Source of the DNA: JAKVAV01 sp047632755
GTDB lineage: Bacteria > Bacteroidota > Bacteroidia > Flavobacteriales_D > Cryomorphaceae
Reading direction: 5' to 3'
Assembly (NCBI GenBank): GCA_047632755.1
Contig: JBLIDT010000037.1
Location: forward strand, 1-24,278
DNA length: 24,278 bases
Part shown: one piece after another, positions 14,294 through 21,817 of the stretch
Layout: every line of letters starts with the position of its first letter
Numbering within the stretch: position 1 is the first letter of the stretch
Notes under the pieces: model-generated
Database searches by the model: none
What the model was told of the DNA's origin: nothing
What the model saw: the letters and a program-made list of their open reading frames with translations, nothing else
Program-made: the position numbers and the translations under genes

Positions 14294-14713
14294 TTATTCG
14301 CCGAAGTACTCTGCGAAATTGTTCTCCGTTTCGTGCAAACGAACCGAGTGCAATAGGCAGCCTTGACTTTCAACTTTAGTTTGAATTTCTCCCCAAATGG
14401 CAACTGCCAAATTTTCAGTAGAGGACATTTTGCCATTCATAAAAGGCACATCCAAATTCAGATTGCGGTGATCGAGTTTGTCAATCACTGCTTCTTTTAA
14501 AACCTGACTTAGATCTTTTAGGTCAATGACACATCCAGTGTCAGGATGAGGCTGGCCTTTTACAGTCACAAAAAGATCGTAATTGTGGCCGTGCCAGTTC
14601 TTATTGGCGCATTTGCCGAAGACTTCCATGTTCTCCTGCTCAGACCATTTCTCGTTCCAGAGTTTATGGGCTGCGTTAAAACGTTCTCGTCTTGTAATGT
14701 AAACCAGTGGCAT
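14294..14713 (-). CDS. 6-pyruvoyl-tetrahydropterin synthase / QueD family protein
   Basis: The 139-residue protein of the T-fold COG0720 family has zinc ligands His16 (NAAHKL), His41 and His43 (WHGHNY). The catalytic cysteine is Cys35 in GKCANKNWHGH, and LDHRNLN (Asp81/His82) and HETENN near the end complete the site. The spacing Cys-x5-HGH is that of 6-pyruvoyl-tetrahydropterin synthases (PTPS-II), whereas the queuosine enzyme QueD has Cys-x3-HGH. Pipelines would probably label it QueD. It sits directly upstream of folE, which makes the shared substrate dihydroneopterin triphosphate. It diverges from hldD across 91 bp with a TATATTTG box on its side. Confidence 0.88.
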   Translation of the reverse strand: MPLVYITRRERFNAAHKLWNEKWSEQENMEVFGKCANKNWHGHNYDLFVTVKGQPHPDTGCVIDLKDLSQVLKEAVIDKLDHRNLNLDVPFMNGKMSSTENLAVAIWGEIQTKVESQGCLLHSVRLHETENNFAEYFGE

Positions 14714-14730
14714 GCTTGAATTTTGAGGTG

Positions 14731-14738
14731 CAAATATA
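14731..14738 (-). promoter_or_regulatory. Candidate -7 box for the PTPS-folE-BI-1 operon
   Basis: Minus-strand TATATTTG matches TAnnTTTG exactly and ends 17 bp before the start codon at 14713. No good TTG lies 17-23 bp further upstream, so only the downstream element is supported. Confidence 0.4.
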
Positions 14739-14752
14739 CAACCTATTTCAAC

Positions 14753-14773
14753 TGGACATCCTTATACAGTCCA
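14753..14773. promoter_or_regulatory. Inverted repeat between divergent promoters (possible operator)
   Basis: TGGAC (14753-14757) and GTCCA (14769-14773) form a dyad with an 11-bp centre. It lies just upstream of the hldD -7 box and at about the -33 region of the divergent PTPS promoter. The arms are short. Confidence 0.25.
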
Positions 14774-14778
14774 ATGCC

Positions 14779-14786
14779 TATCTTTG
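14779..14786 (+). promoter_or_regulatory. Candidate -7 box for hldD
   Basis: TATCTTTG matches TAnnTTTG exactly, 18 bp before the ATG at 14805. No clear -33 TTG is present at the expected distance. Confidence 0.4.
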
Positions 14787-14804
14787 CCCAAAATCTCAAT
14801 TCTT

Positions 14805-15770
14805 ATGATAGTTGTAACAGGTGCTGCGGGTTTTATCGGGAGCTGTTTGGTTAGTGCGCTCAACGAAAAGGGCTACTACGATTTAATTTTAGTGGACGAC
14901 TTTTCTAAAGTTGAAAAAACCGTCAACTACAAAGAAAAGAGATTTTCAAAATTGGTCGAACGAAGGAATTTTCATGGTTGGCTAGAAGAGAACCATAAGC
15001 TGGTTTACTTTATTTTTCACATCGGTGCCCGCACTGATACCACTGAGTTTGACAAGTCAATATTTGATGACTTGAATGTCGATTACTCACAAAAAGTTTG
15101 GAAGTCTTGTGTTGATTTTGGAATACCATTGGTCTACGCCAGTTCGGCAGCTACATACGGACTTGGTGAGCATGGATATGAGGATAATCATGAAGTGATT
15201 GAAAAGCTCGAGCCGCTTAATCCTTACGGTGAATCGAAGAACGAATTTGACAAATGGGCACTGGCCCAAGACCAAAAGCCTTATTTCTGGGCTGGTCTAA
15301 AGTTCTTCAACGTTTATGGCCCCAATGAATACCACAAGGGACGAATGGCCTCGGTTATTTTTCACGCCTTCAATCAGATTAAGAAAAATGGCGAGGTAAA
15401 GCTGTTTCGATCTCACAACCCCGAGTATAAGGATGGCGAGCAACTGCGTGATTTCATTTATGTCAAAGACTTGATCAATGTTTGTCTGTTTTTAATGGAC
15501 AACAGGAAGCACTCGGGACTCTATAACCTCGGGACAGGTAAGGCAAGAACTTTCTTGGATTTGGCGAAAGCCACTTTTAAGGCGCTGAACATAGAGCCAA
15601 ACATTTCATTCATTGATACACCTTCTGATATAAGAGATAAGTACCAGTATTTCACTGAAGCCAATATGGCTAAACTCAAAGGTATTGGTTACGATAAGGA
15701 TTTTACTTCGCTAGAAGATGGGGTGAAAGACTACGTGCAGAGTTATTTAGAAAAGGAATCACACTACTAG
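14805..15770 (+). CDS. hldD: ADP-L-glycero-D-manno-heptose 6-epimerase
   Basis: HldD epimerises ADP-D-glycero- to ADP-L-glycero-D-manno-heptose for the LPS inner core. The 321-residue SDR starts MIVVTGAAGFIG, the NADP site. It continues with FHIGARTDTTE (HldD-specific; compare HxGAxSDTT), the catalytic Tyr141/Lys145 in YGESK, and FNVYGPNEYHKGRMASVIFH, which is diagnostic of the family. RDFIYVKDL follows. The ATG at 14805 is preferred; a TTG seven codons upstream would lie on the promoter box. The stop is one base from the convergent merR stop. With waaA in the same window it indicates a heptose/Kdo-containing LPS core. Confidence 0.93.
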   Translation: MIVVTGAAGFIGSCLVSALNEKGYYDLILVDDFSKVEKTVNYKEKRFSKLVERRNFHGWLEENHKLVYFIFHIGARTDTTEFDKSIFDDLNVDYSQKVWKSCVDFGIPLVYASSAATYGLGEHGYEDNHEVIEKLEPLNPYGESKNEFDKWALAQDQKPYFWAGLKFFNVYGPNEYHKGRMASVIFHAFNQIKKNGEVKLFRSHNPEYKDGEQLRDFIYVKDLINVCLFLMDNRKHSGLYNLGTGKARTFLDLAKATFKALNIEPNISFIDTPSDIRDKYQYFTEANMAKLKGIGYDKDFTSLEDGVKDYVQSYLEKESHY

Positions 15771-15771
15771 C

Positions 15772-16107
15772 CTACAGACTCTTTTTTAGCTCGAGCAAAA
15801 AGGCTTTTACATTTTCTAGACGCTTGACCATTTCAACGGTATCGGCCACATCATCTTTGTTGTCTTTCAGCTTATCTTTTGCGCCTTGTAGCGTATAGCC
15901 ACGCTCTTTTACCAAATGAAAGATGATTCGAAAATTCTCCAAATCCTGCTTGGTAAAGAGGCGGTTTCCTTTCTTATTCTTCTTGGGCTTGATGATGTCA
16001 AATTCCTTTTCCCAAAATCGGATTAAGGATGTATTGACATCAAACATCTTTGATACCTCTCCGATGCTGTAGTAAAGCTTTTCAATTTCTTTTTCACGGT
16101 ATGGCAT
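15772..16107 (-). CDS. MerR-family transcriptional regulator
   Basis: The 111-residue protein has a MerR-type winged-helix domain at about residues 11-80: YYSIGEVSKMFDVNTSLIRFW, then the wing KKNKKGNRLFTKQDLENF, then LVKERGYTLQGAKDKL. A short C-terminal helix follows, with no cysteine ligand-binding region. It therefore lacks the effector domain of metal-sensing MerR proteins. The start codon shares one base with the stop of the M23 peptidase (TGATG), so the two are translationally coupled. This pairing near alaS is common in Bacteroidota. Targets are unknown. Confidence 0.9.
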   Translation of the reverse strand: MPYREKEIEKLYYSIGEVSKMFDVNTSLIRFWEKEFDIIKPKKNKKGNRLFTKQDLENFRIIFHLVKERGYTLQGAKDKLKDNKDDVADTVEMVKRLENVKAFLLELKKSL

Positions 16108-17078
16108 CAGTCGAAGGATTGGTTTACACTCGAAGAAAGTTCAATCATTAAATCGTACTCTTCAGGCGTTAGGTCGTTAAAGTAATAGTTAGCGGGATTG
16201 ATTTTCTTGCCATCCTTAATTACTTCGTAATGAAGGTGCGGACCATTGCTGGTTCCAGTGTTACCGACCAAACCGATCACATCTCCTCTTTTCACTTTCT
16301 GGCCGCGTTTCACATCAATATTACTCATGTGCGCATAAAGCGTTTTGTATCCATAACCGTGGTCAATGATGACGTGCTTACCGTAGCCTCGGCGGCTGTT
16401 TACCACTTTTGAAATTAGGCCGTCACCTGTAGCGAATATCTCGGTGCCTGTAGGAGCTGAGAAATCCATGCCCCAGTGCATTTTGCGAACCTTATAGATT
16501 GGGTGAACGCGATACCCATAACCACTTGCTACCCTCTTCAAGTTCTTGTTTGGAACGGGTTGAACGGCAGGGATTGCCGCTAGCATTTTTTCCTTATTCT
16601 TTGCTAGATCGACTACTTCATCAAAAGATTTTGACTGAACATAAAGGCGTTTCTTCAGTTTGTCAAGTCTTTTTTTGGTGTTAATCACTAGGTCAGAATT
16701 GCTATATCCTTCCAGATAAGTGTACCGATTCACACCACCAACCCCGGCTACTCTCACTGATTGAGTGATAGGCTCAGACTCTAAAATCTGTCGGTAAATG
16801 TTGTCGTCTCTACTCTCAATATCAGAAAGTACGGCTTCCGCATTGTCCAGATCTTTATTGAGTAAGTCATATTGAGCCTGCATTTGCGAGAGTTCTCGCC
16901 TTAATGTGAGCTCTTTTGGAGAATCAATGAAAGTGTAGGCAAAAAACACAATGATCAACGCAAAAAATAATCCAACTAGGAAGTAGGTTGCGCCCTTCTT
17001 AAGCCGATCTTTGAAGGTCAGCTGAATTTTTTCGTAGTTGAGTGTACTTGGATTGTACTTGTATTTTATTTTTGCCAT
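16107..17078 (-). CDS. M23-family peptidoglycan endopeptidase, membrane-anchored
   Basis: The 323-residue protein has a cytoplasmic N terminus of about 30 residues and one membrane helix at 32-50 (YFLVGLFFALIIVFFAYTF). A coiled-coil region follows at about 55-165, and a LytM/M23 zinc peptidase domain at about 180-297. Zinc ligands are His201 and Asp205 (HWGMD) and His283 in HLHYE, with His250 (YAHM) as catalytic partner, so the domain appears active. Such anchored enzymes cut peptidoglycan cross-links in the periplasm. It has a good promoter (TTTG-N19-TACTTTTA), diverges from alaS, and is coupled to merR. Confidence 0.93.
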   Translation of the reverse strand: MAKIKYKYNPSTLNYEKIQLTFKDRLKKGATYFLVGLFFALIIVFFAYTFIDSPKELTLRRELSQMQAQYDLLNKDLDNAEAVLSDIESRDDNIYRQILESEPITQSVRVAGVGGVNRYTYLEGYSNSDLVINTKKRLDKLKKRLYVQSKSFDEVVDLAKNKEKMLAAIPAVQPVPNKNLKRVASGYGYRVHPIYKVRKMHWGMDFSAPTGTEIFATGDGLISKVVNSRRGYGKHVIIDHGYGYKTLYAHMSNIDVKRGQKVKRGDVIGLVGNTGTSNGPHLHYEVIKDGKKINPANYYFNDLTPEEYDLMIELSSSVNQSFD

Positions 17079-17101
17079 CCTTTACAGGGAAAATTAAACC
17101 A

Positions 17102-17132
17102 TAAAAGTAGGAAATCGACTGAACGGCGCAAA
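17102..17132 (-). promoter_or_regulatory. Promoter of the M23 peptidase-merR operon
   Basis: On the minus strand TTTG (plus CAAA, 17129-17132) is followed after exactly 19 bp by TACTTTTA (plus 17102-17109), one base away from TAnnTTTG. The start codon at 17078 is 23 bp downstream. Confidence 0.6.
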
Positions 17133-17179
17133 CCATCATTCATTCTGTATTTCGCTTAAGTTGTTAAACTTTGTTTCCA

Positions 17180-19795
17180 ATGAAATCATCTCAAATTCGT
17201 CGGGTTTTTCTCGACTTTTTCAAGGGTAAGAATCACAAAATTGTCGATTCAGCGCCTATTGTCATTAAGAATGATCCCACCCTTATGTTTACGAACGCGG
17301 GGATGAATCAGTTCAAAGATGTCTTTCTGGGCAACGAAGAGACAAAATCAGCACGTATTGCCAATACACAAAAATGCTTGCGCGTAAGTGGAAAACACAA
17401 CGACCTGGAAGAAGTAGGGGTGGACACTTACCACCATACGATGTTCGAAATGTTGGGCAATTGGTCATTCGGGGCTTACTACAAGAAAGAAGCTATCGAA
17501 TGGGCATGGGAACTTCTCACGGAGGTATTTGGTGTAGAGAAAGACAGAATGTACGTGACCGTTTTTGAAGGCGATAAGAAGGATGGACTTGAATTTGACC
17601 AAGAAGCTTATGACTACTGGAAGAATCTGGTTGAGGAAGACCGAATCTTAAAAGGAAATAAAAAGGACAATTTCTGGGAAATGGGCGATGTGGGACCTTG
17701 CGGTCCTTGTTCTGAGATTCACGTAGACATACGTTCAGATGAAGAACGAAAACTAAAACCAGGCAGTGAGTTGGTCAATATGGATCATCCGCAAGTTGTA
17801 GAGATCTGGAATTTGGTTTTTATGGAACTTAGCCGAAAGGCAGACGGAAATCTTATTCCTTTAAAAGAGAAGCACATTGATACGGGAATGGGTTTTGAGC
17901 GTTTGGCAATGGTGCTGCAAGGCAAACAGTCCAATTACGACACTGACGTTTTTACTCCGCTAATCTCTTTTCTCGAAAAGGAAACGGGAGTCAAATATGG
18001 AAGAACCGACTCGAAGCAAGATGTGGCTTTTCGTGTTTTGGCCGATCATGTGCGTGCGGTCTCCTTCGCGATTGCCGATGGTCAAATGCCGAGCAATACA
18101 GGAGCAGGCTACGTCATTCGCAGAATACTAAGGCGCGCTGTGCGATATGCCTATAGTTTCTTGGATAGACGAGAACCCATTTTAGCCCTCTTGGCTGGCG
18201 AGTTGGAACAGCAAGTAGGAGAGTTCTTTCCCGAGTTGACGCATAACCAGACATTGATTTCTCAAGTTATTCGAGAAGAAGAAGAATCATTCTTGCGCAC
18301 TTTGGCGAAGGGAATTGATCGCATTTCTGAAATCATCCAAAAGACAGAAGGAAAAGAGATTGATGGTGAGACCGTTTTTGAACTTTATGACACATTCGGT
18401 TTCCCAGCTGACTTGACTGGTTTGATTTTGTCCGAACAAGGAAAATTCTACGATGAGGTAGCCTTTGAAAAAGCACTGGAGCGGCAGAAAAGTCGCTCGC
18501 GAAAAGATTCAGTTGTAGCAGCAGGAGACTGGGTAGTACTGTCAGACTCGCCGTCAACGGAGTTTGTGGGATACGATACCTTGGAAGACACTATTGAGTT
18601 GGTGCGTTACCGTGAGGTGGAACAAAAAGGCAAAAAGCTATTTCATCTCGTTTTTGATAAAACACCGTTTTATCCCGAGGGCGGAGGCCAAGTAGGAGAT
18701 AAGGGGTACATCGAAAGCGATGGCAAGATATTGTCAATTGACAATACTTACCGCGAGAACACGCTCATTATTCATGTTTCAAAGGATTCTCCGAAAGAAA
18801 TTGGCCCTCAATTTGAAGCAGTTGTAGTCTCTAAGGTTCGCAAAAGTACCGAGAAGAACCACTCTGCGACACACCTTCTACACCATGTATTGCGCGACAT
18901 TCTCGGAACTCATGTAGAGCAAAAAGGGTCTTTGGTAGAGGAGAATTATCTGCGATTTGATTTTTCACATTTCGCAAAGATGAGTGATGAGCAGGTTCGT
19001 AAGGTCGAAATCCAAGTGAATGCATTGATTCGAGAGAATCTTGCTCTGGGAGAATCTAGAAAAGTCCCTATGAGCAAAGCCCAGGAGATGGGTGCAATGG
19101 CTCTTTTCGGCGAGAAGTATGGCGATGAAGTGAGGGTTATCAAATTCGGAGATTCAGTGGAGCTATGCGGAGGGACACATGTCGACGCAACTGGTGAAAT
19201 AGGGTTTTTTAAGATTCTAAGCGAGGGTTCTGTAGCCGCCGGTATTCGAAGAATAGAAGCATTAACAGGAGAAGCTGCTGAGGGAGAAGTGTTCAGTGAA
19301 ATCGATGAATTGCAAGTCATCAAGGAAAAGCTCAAAGCCCCAAAATCTCCTGCGAAGGCGGTGGAGTCACTCTTGTTGAAGCAGGCAGAGCTAGAAAAAG
19401 AAATTGCTGCCCTAAAAGCTGATAAGGCTCAAAGTATAAAGAGCGAGCTTATCAGCAAGGCACGAGAGATTAACGGTGTTTCATTTATTGCCGAACAGGT
19501 TGATCTCGACCCTTCTTCAGTGAAGGATATATCGTTTCAACTAAGAAAAGAGTTGAGTCCTTTATTTTTGGTTTTGGCAACAGCCCAAAACAACAAAGCC
19601 ACGGTATCCGTGGCCTTGTCTGATGAATTGGTTACTGATAGAAGCTTTAATTCTGGGAAGATTGTAAAAGAACTGGCAAGCTTTATTCAAGGAGGCGGGG
19701 GGGGGCAGCCTTTCTTCGCGACTGCAGGAGGCAAGAATCCTGATGGAATTCCCCAAGCATTAAAGCGTGCTGAGGAAATTTTAAGCGTAAGCTGA
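17180..19795 (+). CDS. alaS: Alanyl-tRNA synthetase
   Basis: AlaRS charges tRNA-Ala and edits mis-acylated serine and glycine. The 871-residue length is normal. The N terminus MKSSQIRRVFLDFFKGKNH and PTLMFTNAGMNQFK belong to the class II catalytic core. The editing domain has the zinc motif HSATH (His561, His565) with CGGTH (Cys663, His667). The C-Ala domain ends in a glycine loop. The start is the ATG at 17180; a TTG three codons earlier is unlikely. A glycine run at residues 838-842 is encoded partly by nine consecutive G (19697-19705). The 3' end overlaps the convergent DUF5684-like gene by 15 bp. A possible TAAACTTTG element just upstream has one base too many for the -7 consensus. Confidence 0.97.
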   Translation: MKSSQIRRVFLDFFKGKNHKIVDSAPIVIKNDPTLMFTNAGMNQFKDVFLGNEETKSARIANTQKCLRVSGKHNDLEEVGVDTYHHTMFEMLGNWSFGAYYKKEAIEWAWELLTEVFGVEKDRMYVTVFEGDKKDGLEFDQEAYDYWKNLVEEDRILKGNKKDNFWEMGDVGPCGPCSEIHVDIRSDEERKLKPGSELVNMDHPQVVEIWNLVFMELSRKADGNLIPLKEKHIDTGMGFERLAMVLQGKQSNYDTDVFTPLISFLEKETGVKYGRTDSKQDVAFRVLADHVRAVSFAIADGQMPSNTGAGYVIRRILRRAVRYAYSFLDRREPILALLAGELEQQVGEFFPELTHNQTLISQVIREEEESFLRTLAKGIDRISEIIQKTEGKEIDGETVFELYDTFGFPADLTGLILSEQGKFYDEVAFEKALERQKSRSRKDSVVAAGDWVVLSDSPSTEFVGYDTLEDTIELVRYREVEQKGKKLFHLVFDKTPFYPEGGGQVGDKGYIESDGKILSIDNTYRENTLIIHVSKDSPKEIGPQFEAVVVSKVRKSTEKNHSATHLLHHVLRDILGTHVEQKGSLVEENYLRFDFSHFAKMSDEQVRKVEIQVNALIRENLALGESRKVPMSKAQEMGAMALFGEKYGDEVRVIKFGDSVELCGGTHVDATGEIGFFKILSEGSVAAGIRRIEALTGEAAEGEVFSEIDELQVIKEKLKAPKSPAKAVESLLLKQAELEKEIAALKADKAQSIKSELISKAREINGVSFIAEQVDLDPSSVKDISFQLRKELSPLFLVLATAQNNKATVSVALSDELVTDRSFNSGKIVKELASFIQGGGGGQPFFATAGGKNPDGIPQALKRAEEILSVS

Positions 19796-20242
19796 TCTAG
19801 ACTCACCTTTCATCTTCGCTTTAATCTGACTCACATCTTTACCGTGAGCAGGCCCAAGGTATTCAGTCTCGTATGACAGACCGAGATTTAGAATATAAAA
19901 AGCATTGAACAAAATGATCATTATGTAATCTACGATGCTTGTCTTTCCAAAGCTATTGCACAATTCTATGTACACTTTAGGTACAAGGTAGAGTTGGCCA
20001 TAAATGGGAATGAAGAATAGAAACATGTGGCTCGCTGGTCTTCCCACTATGCGAAGAAAGACTATGAAATTCCAGATTGGAACAATACAAGCAACACCAG
20101 GTTGATTTGCTTTTTCGTAAAGTTTCCATTGAGCTACGATCCCAAAGAAAGCGAGCACTCCACCAAGAAGGAGCAAGCCATCCCCGAATGTTCCGTAGAG
20201 TCCTAGGAAGAATTCTTGAATAAAATTGAATATGCCGTCCAT
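19781..20242 (-). CDS. Small DUF5684-like integral membrane protein
   Basis: The 153-residue protein has about four hydrophobic segments (LYGTFGDGLLLLGGVLAFFG, ACIVPIWNFIVFLRIV, MFLFFIPIYGQLYLV, YIMIILFNAFYILNLGL). The signature WKLYEKANQPGVACIVPIWN resembles the WxxxxKAGxPGWAxxIPxYN segment of DUF5684 proteins, sometimes labelled signal-peptidase-I-like without catalytic residues. The C-terminal tail is charged (KAKMKGES). Function unknown. The 15-bp overlap with alaS leaves no room for a separate terminator. The upstream 300 bases are gene-free and shared with the divergent OmpA-like gene. Confidence 0.75.
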   Translation of the reverse strand: MDGIFNFIQEFFLGLYGTFGDGLLLLGGVLAFFGIVAQWKLYEKANQPGVACIVPIWNFIVFLRIVGRPASHMFLFFIPIYGQLYLVPKVYIELCNSFGKTSIVDYIMIILFNAFYILNLGLSYETEYLGPAHGKDVSQIKAKMKGESRSAYA

Positions 20243-20542
20243 AACGTGTAATTTTTTTATTTGAAACCTTTTTAATTTCTCCCCGTAGGCAGCTGGTTCT
20301 AATCTAAAGACGACCTTCTTCTATTAGGGTTGCCAGTACACTATTCAATTTATTTTTGATTTAATACCTTCATTATCAGATGCGTGAATTTTCTCTTATC
20401 TGATTGAAGTTCCAATAATGTCGTAGGAAGGCGTTTGCTGAAGTGGTGACTTTTCCAGACAGGAGCTCATTTTAGGTTATTCTGTTCATAAGGTTTTGGA
20501 ACATATAGTGGACTTTGGGTAAGGTTTTGTCGAAATTTGACG
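20243..20542. other. 300-bp divergent intergenic region
   Basis: This AT-rich spacer lies between a minus and a plus gene, so it must hold both promoters. I found no full TTTG-N19-TAnnTTTG match. Visible items are a dyad ATCAGAT-N16-ATCTGAT (20375-20404) and two copies of TAAGGTTTTG (20489-20498 and 20520-20529) 31 bp apart just before the OmpA-like gene. No convincing ORF or RNA gene. Confidence 0.5.
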
Positions 20543-21817
20543 ATGAAATCCATCAGTTGGTGGGGTGCTTCTACTTTGGTGCTTACAAAATTATTAACGA
20601 CCACATTCTGTTGCGCAGCATTCGCCTTGTCTGCGCAAAATGTTACCGTGATAAATCGCTTTCACGGGGAGCCTATCAATGACGTGCCTGAGAATTACGT
20701 TTTGAGCGGTTTCAAGGAACAGACAATTATTATCAATGATTATGAGCCTTCACTTAACTCAAGGGAGTCTCTATTGAATCAGATGATTAGTTACGGGTTA
20801 AAATCTTTTGTCGACAACAATTACTTGGTGAAAGACAGTCAAATACGGGTTTATCCTTCGGTTTTGGATTTTGATGAAAGCATCAGTGCTTTAATCAAGA
20901 ATGCCATTTGGATCAATGACCTACCCTTCTCAGAATTATTTCCTGGTTTTTCTGACGCTGTTCTAGACCAAGCATCATATTTGGCTGAACTTAACGGCCA
21001 TCAAATCCCAGAATCTACAGATCAAGACTATAATGAAGCAAATGGCGTCAGTCTCTATGGGTTTCAGAGTTTAGTTTTTAGGCTTAAAGAAACTGCCCTT
21101 GCCGAGGCTGTTAGTTTTGTTGGAGGGTTTTTGCCAATGGAAGGCCCTCAAATGATAGCTTCTCAAACCCCCTATTTAGTTGCGGAAGAGTTTGAATTAA
21201 TGTCGAGTTCGGGTTATGAAGACGGGCTAGGAGATCTCAGCCTCAATCCCGATTTATTTTCTTCCGATAAAAGATCTTCTAGGAAAAACAGAAGAGGGCA
21301 GAAGGGCTTTTCTCAGGAGGTGGTAACGCTTTTAGAGGCGAACAATAGAATTCTGTCTGATTATTCCGAGATGTTCCAGAATCTTCAAAGTCAAATTGAT
21401 GATATCAATAGAAAGGATAACAGCGACCTGAGAGAGGATATGGCCGAAATGAGGCAGATGATTTCTGAGTTGAAGGACGAACCTTCGCGAAGATCAATTG
21501 ATGCAGAGCCAGAATACTTGATTTTTGAAAAGAACAAGTATGTTTTGACGGAAGTGCAAAAAGCGCGGCTCAACAGAATCATAGTACTGCTGGTGAAGAA
21601 TCCTTCAAAAAAGGCACTGGTAACAGGATATGCTGATATGTCAGGGGATTCGGAATACAATGCTTGGATCTCTCAACAGCGCGCCAAATCGGTGCAACTA
21701 TTTTTGGAGAACATGGGAATTGAAAGTGACAAAATAATAGTGACCTATTTAGGAGATACCGAAAGCACCACTTCCAGTTCTGCCGACAGAAGGGTGGAGG
21801 TACTCTTAATTAATTGA
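20543..21817 (+). CDS. Exported protein with C-terminal OmpA-like peptidoglycan-binding domain
   Basis: The 424-residue protein has a signal peptide (hydrophobic stretch about 8-30, likely cleavage after ALSAQ). A unique region of about 220 residues follows in which I recognise no domain. Next come a basic patch (KRSSRKNRRGQK, 243-254), a predicted coiled coil at about 257-312, and an OmpA-like domain at 326-424. The OmpA motif reads GYADMSGDSEYNAWISQQRAKSV with Asp365 and Arg380, the residues that bind diaminopimelate in the family, and ADRRVEV near the end. It probably tethers the envelope to peptidoglycan. I chose the ATG at 20543; a TTG two codons upstream is unlikely. It ends in a hairpin that lies within the 3' end of convergent ltaE (8-bp overlap). 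Confidence 0.85.
   Translation: MKSISWWGASTLVLTKLLTTTFCCAAFALSAQNVTVINRFHGEPINDVPENYVLSGFKEQTIIINDYEPSLNSRESLLNQMISYGLKSFVDNNYLVKDSQIRVYPSVLDFDESISALIKNAIWINDLPFSELFPGFSDAVLDQASYLAELNGHQIPESTDQDYNEANGVSLYGFQSLVFRLKETALAEAVSFVGGFLPMEGPQMIASQTPYLVAEEFELMSSSGYEDGLGDLSLNPDLFSSDKRSSRKNRRGQKGFSQEVVTLLEANNRILSDYSEMFQNLQSQIDDINRKDNSDLREDMAEMRQMISELKDEPSRRSIDAEPEYLIFEKNKYVLTEVQKARLNRIIVLLVKNPSKKALVTGYADMSGDSEYNAWISQQRAKSVQLFLENMGIESDKIIVTYLGDTESTTSSSADRRVEVLLIN

Noticed and set aside
14287..14436. 50-residue N-terminal extension of FolE
   Set aside because: It overlaps the PTPS gene in another frame and has no family resemblance; the ATG at 14286 is 7 bp after the PTPS stop.
14784..14804. Upstream TTG start for hldD (likewise TTG for alaS at 17171 and for the OmpA-like gene at 20537)
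   Set aside because: Each has an ATG a few codons downstream that gives the family's normal N terminus; the hldD TTG also lies in the -7 box.
15783..15801. Palindrome TTTTTAGCTCGAGCAAAAA near the merR/hldD junction as a terminator
   Set aside because: T tract is on the 5' side and A tract on the 3' side on both strands, the wrong polarity, and the stem is within merR coding sequence.
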